From Halogeometricum sp. S3BR5-2 (GTDB taxonomy: Archaea; Halobacteriota; Halobacteria; Halobacteriales; Haloferacaceae), in NCBI RefSeq assembly GCF_031624635.1, contig NZ_JAMQOQ010000006.1, positions 124,001 to 188,000 on the forward strand: 64,000 nt of DNA, in the 5' to 3' direction. Shown here in pieces: positions 52,185 through 62,180 of this stretch. A model generated the notes under the pieces. The model was given only the letters and a program-made list of their open reading frames with translations, had not been told where the DNA came from and did no database searches. The first letter of the stretch is position 1. Each line of letters begins with the position of its first letter. A program made the position numbers and the translations under genes.

Positions 52185-52565
52185 TCAGTAGTCGGGGGAC
52201 TCGTCCTCGACGGACCGCTTCAGCGAGTCGCGGCGCGACTTGGCGTCCCGGCCGGTCGCTTCGAGCAGGAACGTGTTCTTGGCGTCGACGGCGTCGCCGG
52301 CCGCCTCGAGTTCGTCGGGGCCGAGTTCCGTCGGGTCGCGTTCGTGGAACTCGACGGCGAGTTTGTCCTTCTTGCCGCTGTACTTCACCGCGCCGGCGAC
52401 GATTTTCTCGAAGACGGGGTTCGAGGGTTCGCCGACGACGTACAGGTCGCTGCCCTTGTAGTCCATCGTCTCGGTGATGGGACCGAACATCTCCTCGACG
52501 TACGACTCCATGTCGGGCACTCGCTCGTCGAGGGTCTCGCCGCGGCGCATCTTGTACTCCTTCAT
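52185..52565 (-). CDS. DUF5611-like haloarchaeal protein
   Basis: 126 residues opening MKEYKMRRGETLDERVPDMESYVEEMFG. It is soluble and acidic, with two helix-rich parts around a strand segment (GSDLYVVGEPSNPVFEKIVAGAVKYSGKKDKLAVEFHERDP). The sequence fits the haloarchaeal family I recall as DUF5611; no activity is known. TATA-like elements lie within 60 nt upstream on the minus strand. It converges on the SDR gene. Confidence 0.75.
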   Translation of the reverse strand: MKEYKMRRGETLDERVPDMESYVEEMFGPITETMDYKGSDLYVVGEPSNPVFEKIVAGAVKYSGKKDKLAVEFHERDPTELGPDELEAAGDAVDAKNTFLLEATGRDAKSRRDSLKRSVEDESPDY

Positions 52566-52689
52566 GGCCCGTCGTTTGACAGGGGACGGTTTACCTGTTT
52601 CGTCCCTCGCCGCTTCTTATGCCGTATAAAAGCGCCTCACGCCGCCTATAAGTCGGTTACGAGTGAAGGCGGCCGCGACGGAAAGCCGA

Positions 52690-53808
52690 CTACGCTCGGC
52701 GCTCGGCGATGTACCCCTGCCGACACTCGGGGCAGATGTCGCCCGCGCGCATCGAGGAGACGCCCGCCCCCCGGGCGTGCCCGCAGTTCGGGCAGTAGAA
52801 CTCGACTCGGTCGTCGGGCACGTCGGCCTGCCGTTCGCCCTGCGACTCCTCGCGGGCGAACCCGTCGTCGCCGGCGCCGGCGTCCGACCGGTCCGCCCCG
52901 TCGGACGACCGTCCGTTCGCCTGGGGCGCGAGACCGCCGAACGACACCTCCGCCGGCGTTCCGTCGGGCGATTCCGCGTCGAACCCTTCGTCCTCGCCCT
53001 CCTGGACGGGCCAGGAGGTCTGTCGCTCTTCGAGGTCGTTCCGCTCGGGCCACTCGCCGTGGCCGCGGTCGACCTCCGCGGCGTCGGCCGTCTCCTCGTC
53101 GGCGTCGATGAACTCCGCGTCGTCGGTGACCGGGGCGTCCCCCTCCGCGGGCGGGTCGGTCGGGACCGGTTGGCCGTCGGCGGACTCCGCCGCCGAACCC
53201 TCCGTCGTCGGGTCCCGCGCGGCCGACTCCTGGGCCGCCGCGGCGGGGTCGGCGCCCGCGTCTTCGGGCCACTGCGTCTCGTCGCGTTCGGCGTCCTCCT
53301 CACCGAGGATGACCGCGTCGTCCTCCTCGGGGTCCGACGGGGGTTCGAAGTCATCGTCGTTGAACGACTCCGAGTCGGCGCCGGCGTCGGCGTCGGTCTC
53401 GGGGGCCGGGGACGCATCGGACGCCCCGGCCGCGTCGGGAGCGGACTCGCTCGCGGCGTCGGGCGAGAACGAGTTCGGGGCGTCGGCCTCCGACTCCGAC
53501 TCCGCCTCGGGGATGCGGGCGCCCGGGTCGTCGACGGGCGAGGTCTCGGGACCGGCCGGGGCGTCGTCTGCGGCCGCGGGGTCGGCCGCCTCGGGCGCGG
53601 CGCCGGAGCGTTGGTCCAGTCCCACCTCCTGTGCGCTTCGGATGGCGGTGACCTCCTTGTTCTCGCTGACGACGTGTTCGGCCCCGCACTGCTGGCACAC
53701 CTGAATCTCCCGGATGGTGACGACGACCTCGTCGCCCTTCTCCTCGCGGTCGCGTTCTATCTCGGGGTCCCCGTACTGATGCCCGAGTAGACGACATTTG
53801 AGTCCCAT
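52690..53808 (-). CDS. protein with N- and C-terminal zinc ribbons joined by a long acidic disordered linker
   Basis: 372 residues. The N-terminal part (MGLKCRLLGHQYGDPEIERD...IQVCQQCGAEHVV) holds one Cys pair plus His/Cys, and the C-terminal part (FYCPNCGHARGAGVSSM...DICPECRQGYI) holds a four-Cys ribbon. Between them about 260 residues are Asp/Glu/Ala/Ser-rich with scattered Trp-Pro elements (TQWPEDAG, GEWPERND, TSWPVQEG), likely disordered. Related haloarchaeal proteins are annotated only as domains of unknown function. It may be a tether that joins two zinc-binding ends. Confidence 0.8.
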   Translation of the reverse strand: MGLKCRLLGHQYGDPEIERDREEKGDEVVVTIREIQVCQQCGAEHVVSENKEVTAIRSAQEVGLDQRSGAAPEAADPAAADDAPAGPETSPVDDPGARIPEAESESEADAPNSFSPDAASESAPDAAGASDASPAPETDADAGADSESFNDDDFEPPSDPEEDDAVILGEEDAERDETQWPEDAGADPAAAAQESAARDPTTEGSAAESADGQPVPTDPPAEGDAPVTDDAEFIDADEETADAAEVDRGHGEWPERNDLEERQTSWPVQEGEDEGFDAESPDGTPAEVSFGGLAPQANGRSSDGADRSDAGAGDDGFAREESQGERQADVPDDRVEFYCPNCGHARGAGVSSMRAGDICPECRQGYIAERRA

Positions 53809-53901
53809 TACCCGCTTTTCGGAAACTCAGCGACTAAAATGTACCCCCTCGCCGTCCGACGCCCGCGGCCGGCGTGCTACCGGGGCGCACGACCGGGGGA
53901 C

Positions 53902-53910
53902 AGTATAAAC
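53902..53910 (+). promoter_or_regulatory. TATA box of the winged-HTH gene
   Basis: AGTATAAAC lies 24-32 nt before ATG 53934. Confidence 0.6.
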
Positions 53911-53933
53911 CGACCGCGGACGATGTACCGGAC

Positions 53934-54233
53934 ATGAGAGCGCGGCGGGAGTTTCGAGACCGGCGGGATGTAGAGGTCGACCTCCTCGACGCACTCGTCG
54001 ACCGGGCGGAGGAGGGCATGACCGTCTTCGAGTTGCGCGCGGCCGTCGACGCCGACATCGACACCATCGAGGAGGCCCTGTCGGCGCTGAAGTCCGACGG
54101 ACTCATCTCGGTCGACAGCGGCGAGGACCGCGTCGTCATCCTCCCGGCCGACCGGGTCGTCCCGGACCCGACGGCGGAACCCGAGGACGAACAGAGCTTC
54201 ATCGACGCCGTCCGCGAGAAGTTCGGGTTCTGA
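53934..54233 (+). CDS. winged-helix protein (DUF6432-like)
   Basis: 99 residues from ATG 53934. The segment EVDLLDALVDRAEEGMTVFELRAAVDADIDTIEEALSALKSDGLISVDSGEDRVVILP is a winged helix-turn-helix with recognition helix IDTIEEALSALKSDG. A short acidic linker and ESFIDAVREKFGF-type helix end the protein. It matches my memory of DUF6432. It may be a DNA-binding regulator. It lies 78 nt upstream of the ygfZ-like gene in the same direction. Confidence 0.8.
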   Translation: MRARREFRDRRDVEVDLLDALVDRAEEGMTVFELRAAVDADIDTIEEALSALKSDGLISVDSGEDRVVILPADRVVPDPTAEPEDEQSFIDAVREKFGF

Positions 54234-54311
54234 CCCGAGAGGAGGGGCCGGCGTTCGTGCGCCGGCCGCGTGACGTGGACGTTTTCAGGCCCGAGCGCGG
54301 AGAGTGACGTA

Positions 54312-55406
54312 ATGACCGTCGTAGAGGAGATGCACGAGCGGTACGGGGCGACGTTCGAGACTCGCGCGGGCCGGCGCGTCGTCCGCGATTACGGCCGCCC
54401 GGAGCGGACCCACCGCGCGGTCCGCAACGGCGCGGCGGTGATGGAGATGGGCTACGGCGTCGTCGTCGTCGAGGGCGACGACAGAGTCGAGTTCGTCGAC
54501 AACGCGGTGTCGAACCGCGTGCCCGACGCGGACGGCGAGGGCGTCTACGCCCTCCTGCTCGACCCGCAGGGACGTATCGAGACGGACATGTACGTCTACA
54601 ACGCCGGCGAGCGCCTGCTCTGTTTCACGCCGCCCGAACGGGCCGAACCGCTGGTCGACGACTGGTCGGACAAGGTGTTCATCCAGGACGTGTCGATTCG
54701 GGACGCCTCCACCGACTTCGGCGTGTTCGGCGTCCACGGCCCGCAGTCGACCGAGAAGGTGGCGAGCGTGCTCAACGGCGCGGCCGCGCCGGAACCCGCG
54801 CTGACGTTCGTCCGCGGGTCGATGGGCGACGAGGGCGTCACCGTCATCGCCGGCGACGGCCTCGCGGGCGAGGAGGGGTACGAAGTCGTCTGCGCGGCCG
54901 ACGACGCCGCGCGCGTCTTCGAGACGCTCCTCACCAACGGGATGAACGCGCCGCCGTTCGGCTACGCGACGTGGGAGACGCTCACCGCCGAGGCGGGGAC
55001 GCCGCTGTTCGACACGGAGTTAGAGGGGAACGTCCCGAACGTCCTCGGCCTCCGCAACGCCCTCGACTTCGAGAAGGGCTGTTACGTCGGCCAGGAGGTC
55101 GTCTCGAAGGTCGAGAATCGAGGACAGCCGAGCAAGCGCCTCGTCGGCCTGCTCCCGGAGGCGGTCCCCGAGTCGGGCGCGGCCGTCTTCGCGGGCGACG
55201 CCTCCGTCGGCGAGGTGACGCGCGGCGTGACGAGTCCGTCGCTGGAAGAGCCGATTGCGCTGGCGCTCGTTGACTTCGATTTGAACACCGACGACGTGAC
55301 GGTCCGCGTCGACGGCGAGGAGGTGGACGCCGGGGTGACGGCGCTCCCGTTCGTGGAGGGCAGCGACACGTCGCGGCGGCTACCGACGTATCTGGAGCGC
55401 GAATAG
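54312..55406 (+). CDS. YgfZ/GcvT-like folate-dependent Fe-S protein
   Basis: 364 residues of the YgfZ/GcvT superfamily. The YgfZ signature KGCYVGQEVVSK (Cys in the K-G-C-Y-x-G-Q-E motif) is near residues 254-265, and GRIETDMYVY and GEEGYEVVC support the fold. YgfZ proteins bind tetrahydrofolate and support Fe-S cluster enzyme activity. It is not glycine-cleavage T protein, because the KGCYxGQE motif is diagnostic. Start at ATG 54312. Confidence 0.9.
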   Translation: MTVVEEMHERYGATFETRAGRRVVRDYGRPERTHRAVRNGAAVMEMGYGVVVVEGDDRVEFVDNAVSNRVPDADGEGVYALLLDPQGRIETDMYVYNAGERLLCFTPPERAEPLVDDWSDKVFIQDVSIRDASTDFGVFGVHGPQSTEKVASVLNGAAAPEPALTFVRGSMGDEGVTVIAGDGLAGEEGYEVVCAADDAARVFETLLTNGMNAPPFGYATWETLTAEAGTPLFDTELEGNVPNVLGLRNALDFEKGCYVGQEVVSKVENRGQPSKRLVGLLPEAVPESGAAVFAGDASVGEVTRGVTSPSLEEPIALALVDFDLNTDDVTVRVDGEEVDAGVTALPFVEGSDTSRRLPTYLERE

Positions 55407-55443
55407 ACGGGCGACGGGCGGAATCGGAACCGGCGACCGAACG

Positions 55444-55599
55444 CTACCAGACGTACAGCGCCGCCACGAAGACGACGAAGACGAGGACGACCGGGAGTAA
55501 GAACCAGAGCACGTCCCAACGACTCTCGGAGGACCCTCGCTCACCCTCGGGCACCTGCGGCACCGGCCACGGGTCGTCACCGCCGCCTATGTCGACCAT
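55444..55599 (-). CDS. 51-residue single-helix membrane protein
   Basis: A short gene from ATG 55599 to a TAG at 55444-55446. The product has a soluble N-terminus with Pro/Trp (DPWPVPQVPEGERG), then WDVLWFLLPVVLVFVVF and AALYVW as one long hydrophobic helix ending the protein. Tail-anchored topology is likely. No family is recognised. It converges on the ygfZ-like gene, with 37 nt between. Confidence 0.65.
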   Translation of the reverse strand: MVDIGGGDDPWPVPQVPEGERGSSESRWDVLWFLLPVVLVFVVFVAALYVW

Positions 55600-55703
55600 A
55601 CAGGTAAACAGTCAGCTAGCGAACAAATGCTTTTCGACGGGGGAAAATCGGTCAGCGAAGCGAGCGATGGGAAGTCAGAGTCCGACGGGGGACCTCAGAG
55701 GCC

Positions 55704-56786
55704 TCAGCGACCTAACAGCGTCCCGAGGTGCTCCCGCGAGAAGAACGACGTCGGCTTGTCCATGTGGACGGCGATTTCGCCCGAGAGCGACCGCAGGCCG
55801 AGGTGCTGAACTCGTTCCGGCAGCGAGTACGCCCGCCGGACCCAGCGACCCATCGAAATCTCCGTCGAGAGCTCCGTACGCCACGCGGACTCGTAGTCGC
55901 GGAGCGTCGCCGGGTCGTCGGGGTCGACGGCCTCCACCGCGCGGTCGGCGGCGGTCATGCCGTACAGGATGCCGCCGCCCGTGAACGGTTTCGTCTGCGC
56001 GGCGGCGTCTCCGAGGAGAAAGACGCGGCGCGTCGTGACGCGTTCGGGCGGACCGATGGGGATGCCACCCGAACAGAAGTGCGTCGTCTCCACGTCGTAC
56101 TGATCGGTGAGCACGTCGAACATCTCGTTGACCTCCGCGCCCGGCGGCGCGGCGAGGCCGTACTCGACGCCCGCCTCGCCGCGCGGGATGCGCCACGCGA
56201 AGAAGCGCGGGACCGTGAGGTGAACGTCGACGAAGTCGCCGTCGTCGTGCGCCTCGTCGAACGCGAGGACGCCGTGGAGTATCTCCTCGGGTTCGTCGAG
56301 GCCGACCTGCCGGCGGACGCGCGAGACGGGACCGTCGCATCCTGCGACCATCTTCGCCTCGATAGTCTCCTCCTCGCCGGCGGCCGAAACGGTGAGTTCC
56401 ACGCGGTCGTGGAACTCCTCGACGCTCGTGACGGTGTGTCGCTCGCGCACGTCGGCCCCGGCGTCGCGCGCGCAGTCGGCGAGCGTCCGGTCGAGTTCGA
56501 CGCGGTCGATGACGTTCGACACCTCCTCGGTCTTGTAGAACGGGTAGGAGTTCGAGTCCGCGCCGCCGACGTGGAAGTTCGCGCCGTAGACGCGGTTCTG
56601 GAGGAGGCGCTCTTTCGCCCCGTCGGGGACGTACTCCCAGATGTCGGTGCTGACGTGGCCCGAACAGGCCAGCGGGGTTCCGACCTCGCCCTTCTCGAAG
56701 GCGACGACGTCGTGGCCGGCCGCCGCGACCCGGCGGGCGAAGCGCGCGCCCGCGGGACCGACGCCGACCACGGCAAAGTCGTACAT
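55704..56786 (-). CDS. geranylgeranyl reductase family FAD-dependent oxidoreductase
   Basis: 360 residues. The FAD loop is VVGVGPAGARFARRVAAAG at the N-terminus; the product-release ACSGHVSTD segment and RRQVGLDEPEEILHGV follow. The FAD ribityl motif is RRVFLLGDAAAQTKPFTGGGILYGM near residues 257-281. Family members saturate the double bonds of archaeal isoprenoid lipid chains (digeranylgeranylglycerophospholipid reductase) or related quinone tails. Which substrate applies is unresolved, because haloarchaea have several paralogues. Confidence 0.9.
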   Translation of the reverse strand: MYDFAVVGVGPAGARFARRVAAAGHDVVAFEKGEVGTPLACSGHVSTDIWEYVPDGAKERLLQNRVYGANFHVGGADSNSYPFYKTEEVSNVIDRVELDRTLADCARDAGADVRERHTVTSVEEFHDRVELTVSAAGEEETIEAKMVAGCDGPVSRVRRQVGLDEPEEILHGVLAFDEAHDDGDFVDVHLTVPRFFAWRIPRGEAGVEYGLAAPPGAEVNEMFDVLTDQYDVETTHFCSGGIPIGPPERVTTRRVFLLGDAAAQTKPFTGGGILYGMTAADRAVEAVDPDDPATLRDYESAWRTELSTEISMGRWVRRAYSLPERVQHLGLRSLSGEIAVHMDKPTSFFSREHLGTLLGR

Positions 56787-56904
56787 TTGCTACGGATTCG
56801 GCCGCCGGCGAACAAATACCTTCGCCGTCTGCACGACCTCGGAGCGAGCGCAGAGACTGACACAGAGGCGTAGTGATAAATCAACGGAGTGAGAATAAGC
56901 GCGT

Positions 56905-57660
56905 ATGCGCCGGGACGCTCTCCTCGCCTCCGTCATCGCCCCCGTCGCGTTCACGAGCTATCTCCTCAGTCTGGGTGTCTCGGGCGCGATGGACGACGCT
57001 CGAACCGCCCTCCTGTTCGTCGTCCTACTCGCAGCCGTCGGCTTGGTCGTCGTCGTCGGACACCACTCGGGACTCCTCACCCCGCTCCCGGTCACCACGT
57101 CGCTGCTGCTGCTGGTGCCGTGGATCGGGTTCGGCCCGCGTCTCGGGACCGGACGCGGCGGCGTCGCCCCCGACTCGCTCGTCGCCCCCGACTTCCTCGT
57201 CGGCGTCGCCCTCGCGGAGGCGGTCATCGTCTCCCTCGCCGCCGTCGAGTACCTCGCGCTCAGACACCCGCGCGTGAACGACGCCCTCGACGGCGAGACG
57301 GGCGTCGGCGCCCTCGCCACCGGCGTCCTCCACGCCGCCGTCGTCGTCGGCTTTTCCGGCCTCCAGTTCCGGACGTTCGACCTCGAAACCGTCGGCCTCG
57401 CCGTCTGGGTCACGGTCGGTCTCGTCCTCGTCGGCTCCGTCCCCGTCTACGTCGCCGTCAAGACCAGTCGCCTCTCGCCCGCCGCCGTCGTCGGCGCGGG
57501 CCTCGGGTTCGTCCTCGTCGTCCCCGCCGGCGACGGCCTGTCGTTCGGCGCGCTGTACGCCATCGGCTGGCCCCTCCCGCTGGTTCTCGCCCTGCTGGCA
57601 GCCGAGGGGGAGGCGCGACTCCGCCGCATGCACGCCGGCGATTCGAGCATCAGGGCGTGA
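56905..57660 (+). CDS. multi-spanning membrane protein of unknown function
   Basis: 251 residues with seven or so hydrophobic helices and short loops, from MRRDALLASVIAPVAFTSYLL to a basic C-terminus (RLRRMHAGDSSIRA). No catalytic motif is seen; a HHSGLL segment near residues 52-57 is the only polar cluster that stands out. No characterised family is recognised. It is divergent from the geranylgeranyl reductase-like gene (about 118 nt) and converges on the propeller gene, 3 nt apart. Confidence 0.75.
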   Translation: MRRDALLASVIAPVAFTSYLLSLGVSGAMDDARTALLFVVLLAAVGLVVVVGHHSGLLTPLPVTTSLLLLVPWIGFGPRLGTGRGGVAPDSLVAPDFLVGVALAEAVIVSLAAVEYLALRHPRVNDALDGETGVGALATGVLHAAVVVGFSGLQFRTFDLETVGLAVWVTVGLVLVGSVPVYVAVKTSRLSPAAVVGAGLGFVLVVPAGDGLSFGALYAIGWPLPLVLALLAAEGEARLRRMHAGDSSIRA

Positions 57661-57663
57661 GCC

Positions 57664-58698
57664 TTACCGTTCCGTCTCCCCCACGGCGACCAGACCGGAC
57701 GGCGTCTGCCCCTCGTAGGCGTCCGGCCACGGCACGTCGAGGCGGTCGAACGAGTCGCCGCCGTCGGCGGTGCGGTAGAGGCCGCGGTTGGTGACCGCGT
57801 AGAATTCGCCGCCGTCGTCCCCGCGGGCGAGGACGGCGCGCACGACGCCCGAACCCGTCGGAATCCCGACGTCGTCGAGTCGCTCCCACGCGCCGCCGTC
57901 GTCGCCTCCGGCCCCGCTTTCGCGTCGGTAGAGGTACGACTCCGCGCTTCCGGCGCGGTGCGCCGAGCGCGGTCCGGACGCCGAGGAGAGGAGGACGCGC
58001 GAGGGGTCCGCCCGGTCCACGACGACGCTCCAGCAGTACCGGTGGTCGAGACCCTCCTGCGGGTGGGTCCACGTCTCGCCGCCGTCGCGCGTTTCGGCGT
58101 AGCCGTCGCCCGCGGCGACCCACGCGCGGCCCGGTTCGTCGGCGTGCGTCGTCATCGAGTGAGTGTCCCGGCGGGCCGAGGGAACGCGGTCCTCCCACGT
58201 CTCGCCGCCGTCGCGCGTCTGCACGAGGGCGCCCGCCTCGACGCCGACGTACAGATGGTCGGGGTCGTTCGGGTCGGGTTCGACCCACCGCGCGTGGTGG
58301 GTGTCCGGGCGCGGCGGGAACGACCACTCCGAGGCGGACGGCAGGTCCGTCAGGCCGTCGAGTTCCGTCCACGTCTCGCCGGCGTCGACGGACTCGAAGA
58401 CCGCACTCGGTTCCGTCCCCGCGTAGACGACGCCGGGGTCGTGCGGCGAGACGGCGACGCTCGTCACCGACTCGGGAAGCGCCTCGGCGCCGACCCGTTC
58501 CCACGTCTCGCCGGCGTCGTCGGTCCGGTGGAGACCCGACTCGAACGTCCCGCAGAAGGCGCGGGCCGGCGTGTCGGCGCCCGCGGCGAGACACTCCACC
58601 TCGTGGCCGTCGAACGTCCGCCGCGCCGTCGGCGAACCCGTCTCGGCGTCCTCGACGACGAGGACGTCCTCCGCCATCGCGACGTAGCACCTTGTCAT
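57664..58698 (-). CDS. BNR/sialidase-like beta-propeller protein (no signal peptide)
   Basis: 344 residues. The repeated SVDAGETWTELD, TRDGGETWEDR, TRDGGETWTHP and TADGGDSFDRLD blocks are BNR/Asp-box-type repeats, as in sialidase and VPS10-like propellers. In contrast to most family members it has no signal peptide and begins MTRCYVAMAEDVLVVED, so it is probably cytosolic or exported by an unknown route. No sialidase Arg triad can be assigned. Function unknown. Confidence 0.85.
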   Translation of the reverse strand: MTRCYVAMAEDVLVVEDAETGSPTARRTFDGHEVECLAAGADTPARAFCGTFESGLHRTDDAGETWERVGAEALPESVTSVAVSPHDPGVVYAGTEPSAVFESVDAGETWTELDGLTDLPSASEWSFPPRPDTHHARWVEPDPNDPDHLYVGVEAGALVQTRDGGETWEDRVPSARRDTHSMTTHADEPGRAWVAAGDGYAETRDGGETWTHPQEGLDHRYCWSVVVDRADPSRVLLSSASGPRSAHRAGSAESYLYRRESGAGGDDGGAWERLDDVGIPTGSGVVRAVLARGDDGGEFYAVTNRGLYRTADGGDSFDRLDVPWPDAYEGQTPSGLVAVGETER

Positions 58699-58823
58699 GC
58701 GCGCACCTAGCGCGCCGCCGACCTTGACCGTTGTGCGGGGTGCGGAAGGACGCCAACTGCTGTGGGAATCAATTCTGATAGTTCAGTCGGTGGTTTCTTT
58801 GCGGTCGACGCGAGAGTCGGTGT

Positions 58824-59027
58824 ATGCCCGCGAACTGGACGGCGAGATACGCGCTGGGGATGAGCGGTATCGCCGTCGGCGGCTTCTGGCTCGCGGGGTT
58901 CCTGCTATCGGTCGACGGCGCCGCGGCGGCGACGCCGAACGCCGCGACGGCGACCAAGAGCGTCGGTATCTTCGCCCTCGCCGTCTCGCTCGTCGCCGCG
59001 GCGACGCTGTTGGCGACGGTAGAGTGA
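58824..59027 (+). CDS. small two-helix membrane protein
   Basis: 67 residues opening MPANWTARYALGMSGIAVGGFW. Two hydrophobic helices lie near residues 9-29 and 45-65, with an Ala/Thr-rich loop between. There is no charged catalytic cluster, and no characterised family is recognised. It is divergent from the propeller gene and converges on uvrA. Confidence 0.6.
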   Translation: MPANWTARYALGMSGIAVGGFWLAGFLLSVDGAAAATPNAATATKSVGIFALAVSLVAAATLLATVE

Positions 59028-59123
59028 GTCCGCGGGGCGCTCGTCCGAATCGAAGAATCAGTACGGAAAATCGGAACGCGGCGTCGGTCGAACCGACGTC
59101 CCCCGCCCGCACGCGCTCGTCGC

Positions 59124-62072
59124 TCAGTCGTCGCTCGGCGCCTTCGCGGGTTTGCGGCGGTCCGACCGCGGCCCCTCGATGTCGACGTCGGGGAGCAGGT
59201 CGCGGAGGTACCGGCCCGTGTGGGAGTCGTCGACCCGCGCGACGTCCTCGGGCGTGCCGCTGGCGACTATCTCGCCGCCGTGTTCGCCGCCCTCGGGGCC
59301 GAGGTCGACGATGTTGTCGGCGTTCTTCACCAGGTCGAGTTCGTGTTCGACGACGACGACGGTGTTGCCGTTGTCGGTGAGTCGCTGGAGCACGTCGATG
59401 AGTTTCCGCTCGTCCTCTTTGTGCAGCCCCGTCGTGGGTTCGTCCAGCAGGTAGAGCGTCTCGCCGGTCTGTTTCTTCCCCAACTCCTCGGCGAGTTTGA
59501 CGCGCTGGGCCTCCCCGCCCGAGAGGGTTGTGGAGGGCTGACCGAGCGTCATGTAGCCGAGGCCGACGTCCTTCAGGAGTTGGAGTCGGCGGCGGATCTG
59601 TCTGTTCGACTCGAAGAACTCCAGGGCGTCCGCGACTTCCATGTCGAGGACGTCCGAGATGGTCTTCTCCTTGTACGTCACGTCCAGCGTCGCGTCGTTG
59701 TAGCGCGCGCCGCCGCACTCCTCGCAGGGGACGTACACGTCCGAGAGGAAGTTCATCTCTATCTTCACCGTCCCCTGCCCGCCGCAGGCCTCGCAGCGCC
59801 CGCCCTTCACGTTGAACGAGAAGCGGCCCTTCTCGTAGCCGCGCTGCTTCGACAGTTTCGTCTCCGCGAACAGTTCGCGGATGTAGTCGAACACGCCGGT
59901 GTACGTCGCGGGGTTCGACCGCGGCGTCCGACCGATGGGCGACTGGTCGATGAGGCGCACCGTCTCGATGTGCTCGGTGCCGTCGATGGCGTCGTGTTCG
60001 CCGGGGTGGACGGACGTGTTGTCGTTCATCGTCCGCGCGAGCCCCTTGTACAGAATCTCGTGCATCAGCGTCGACTTGCCCGACCCGGAGACGCCGGTGA
60101 CGGCGGTGAACTGCCCGATGGGAAAGTCGACGTCGAGGTTCTTCAGGTTGTGCTGGCGCGCGCCGCGGACGGTGAGCGCCCCCTCCGAGGTGCGGCGCTC
60201 CTCGGGGACGGGTATCTCCCGTCGGCCCGAGAGGTACTCGCCCGTGAGCGACTCCTCGGCCGCGCAGATGTCGTCGAAGTCGCCCTGCGCGACTACTTCG
60301 CCGCCACGTTTGCCGGGTCCGGGACCCATGTCCACGACGGTGTCCGCGCGGCGCATCGTCTCCTCGTCGTGTTCGACGACGATGAGCGTGTTACCCAGGT
60401 CGCGGAGGCCTTCGAGGGTGTTCAGCAGGCGGTCGTTGTCTCGCTGGTGGAGGCCGATGGACGGTTCGTCGAGGACGTAGAGGACGCCCACGAGACCCGA
60501 CCCTACCTGCGTGGCCAACCGAATACGCTGGCTCTCCCCGCCGGAGAGGGTGGCCGCCTCGCGGTCCAGCGTGAGATACTCCAGTCCGACTTCCTCCATG
60601 AAGCCGAGGCGGGCGCGTATCTCCTTGAGAATCTCCTCGGCGATGGTGAGTTCCCGTTCGCCGAGTTCGGCCTCCAGACCCTCGAAGTGTTCGAGGGCGT
60701 CGCCGATGCTCATCCGGTTGACCTCGGTGATGGCGGTGCCGGCGACGAGGACGTGCCGGGACTGCTCTTTCAGGCGCGTCCCGTCGCACTCGGGGCAGGT
60801 GGTCGTCGCCATGTACTTCTCGATGTGCTCGCGCGTCGACTCGGAATCCGTCTCGACGTGGCGGCGTTCGAGGTTCGGGATGACGCCCTCGAAGCGCTTC
60901 TCCTTCCTCCGCGTGCCGTTTCGGGTCTGTCGCTCGAAGACGACCTGTCGGTCGGTGCCGTAGAGGAACTGCCGGCGAACGTCCTCCTCTAACTCCTCGA
61001 ACGGCGTGTCGACGCTCACGTCGAAGTGCGACGCCACCGAGTCGAGGCGCGTGCGGTAGTACGAACGGTTGTACGACCAGGGCTCGAAGACGTCTTTGAT
61101 CGATTTGGAGGGGTCGACGACGACGAGTTCCTCGTCGACCTCTTTCGTCTGTCCGAGGCCCTCGCAGGCCGGGCAGGCGCCGTGCGGACTGTTGAACGAG
61201 AACGACCGCGTCTCTATCTCGGAGAACTGGAAGTCGGAGTTGGGGTTGCCCAACGCCTCGGAGAACTGCACGACGAGTCGGTCGTCGCCCTCGCCCGCTA
61301 AGTCGCCCGTCGACCGCGTGTTCGAGGCGAACGGCACGTCCTCCGGCGGGTCGGGGACGACGAGTTTCAGCACGCCGTCGGCCTCCTCTAAGGCCGTCTC
61401 GACGCTGTCGGCGATTCTGGATCTATCTTCGGGGCGTATCTTCACCCGGTCGACCACCACGTCCACCGTGTGGTCGTAGTTCTTGTCGAGGTCCGGCCGC
61501 TCCACCGTCAGGTCGAACTCCTCGCCGTCGACTTCGACGCGGGCGTAGCCGTCGGCGACCAAGTCGTCGAACAGGTCCTCGAACGCCCCCTTCTGGTCAC
61601 GGACGACGGGCGCGACTATCTTCGCGCGCGTCCCCTCCGGGAGCGAGAGCACCTGCGTCACCATGTCCTGTGCGGACTGCTCGCCGACCTCTTCTCCCGT
61701 GACGGGGTCGTACTGCGTACCGACGCGGGCGTACAGCAGGCGGAGGTAGTCGTGGAGTTCGGTCACCGTGCCGACGGTCGAACGCGGGTTGTTCGCCGCG
61801 TTCTTCTGGTCGATGGAGATGGCGGGCGAGAGACCCTCGACGGCCTCCACCTGCGGTTTGTCCATCTGTCCGAGGAAGTTCCGGGCGTACGCCGACAGCG
61901 ACTCGATGTACCGTCGTTGCCCCTCGGCGTAAATCGTCTCGAAGGCGAGCGACGACTTACCCGAACCCGAGAGGCCGGTGACGACGGTGAACGCTTCGCG
62001 GGGAATCCGGACGTCGAGGTCTTTGAGGTTGTGTTCTTCGGCGCCTCGAACCTCGATGAAGTCCTTGCTCAT
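59124..62072 (-). CDS. uvrA: excinuclease ABC subunit A
   Basis: 982-residue damage-recognition ATPase of nucleotide excision repair. Two ABC cassettes are complete: Walker [11 protein letters not shown] and [10 protein letters not shown], signatures LSGGESQR and LSGGEAQR, Walker B segments [11 protein letters not shown] and [11 protein letters not shown]. Zinc modules are seen in [22 protein letters not shown], and [29 protein letters not shown]. It binds UvrB and loads it at lesions. uvrB and uvrC are not in the window. SepF follows 108 nt upstream on the same strand, as in Haloferax volcanii. Confidence 0.97.
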   Translation of the reverse strand: MSKDFIEVRGAEEHNLKDLDVRIPREAFTVVTGLSGSGKSSLAFETIYAEGQRRYIESLSAYARNFLGQMDKPQVEAVEGLSPAISIDQKNAANNPRSTVGTVTELHDYLRLLYARVGTQYDPVTGEEVGEQSAQDMVTQVLSLPEGTRAKIVAPVVRDQKGAFEDLFDDLVADGYARVEVDGEEFDLTVERPDLDKNYDHTVDVVVDRVKIRPEDRSRIADSVETALEEADGVLKLVVPDPPEDVPFASNTRSTGDLAGEGDDRLVVQFSEALGNPNSDFQFSEIETRSFSFNSPHGACPACEGLGQTKEVDEELVVVDPSKSIKDVFEPWSYNRSYYRTRLDSVASHFDVSVDTPFEELEEDVRRQFLYGTDRQVVFERQTRNGTRRKEKRFEGVIPNLERRHVETDSESTREHIEKYMATTTCPECDGTRLKEQSRHVLVAGTAITEVNRMSIGDALEHFEGLEAELGERELTIAEEILKEIRARLGFMEEVGLEYLTLDREAATLSGGESQRIRLATQVGSGLVGVLYVLDEPSIGLHQRDNDRLLNTLEGLRDLGNTLIVVEHDEETMRRADTVVDMGPGPGKRGGEVVAQGDFDDICAAEESLTGEYLSGRREIPVPEERRTSEGALTVRGARQHNLKNLDVDFPIGQFTAVTGVSGSGKSTLMHEILYKGLARTMNDNTSVHPGEHDAIDGTEHIETVRLIDQSPIGRTPRSNPATYTGVFDYIRELFAETKLSKQRGYEKGRFSFNVKGGRCEACGGQGTVKIEMNFLSDVYVPCEECGGARYNDATLDVTYKEKTISDVLDMEVADALEFFESNRQIRRRLQLLKDVGLGYMTLGQPSTTLSGGEAQRVKLAEELGKKQTGETLYLLDEPTTGLHKEDERKLIDVLQRLTDNGNTVVVVEHELDLVKNADNIVDLGPEGGEHGGEIVASGTPEDVARVDDSHTGRYLRDLLPDVDIEGPRSDRRKPAKAPSDD

Positions 62073-62180
62073 CTACGCTCGGCTAAGGCGAGCGTACGGC
62101 TAAACCCATCGGTTGTGGTAGGATAGCACACCTCAGCGCGGCGGTTCGTGGTCGCGGCGAGGCGGGGTGCGGAAGGCGGA

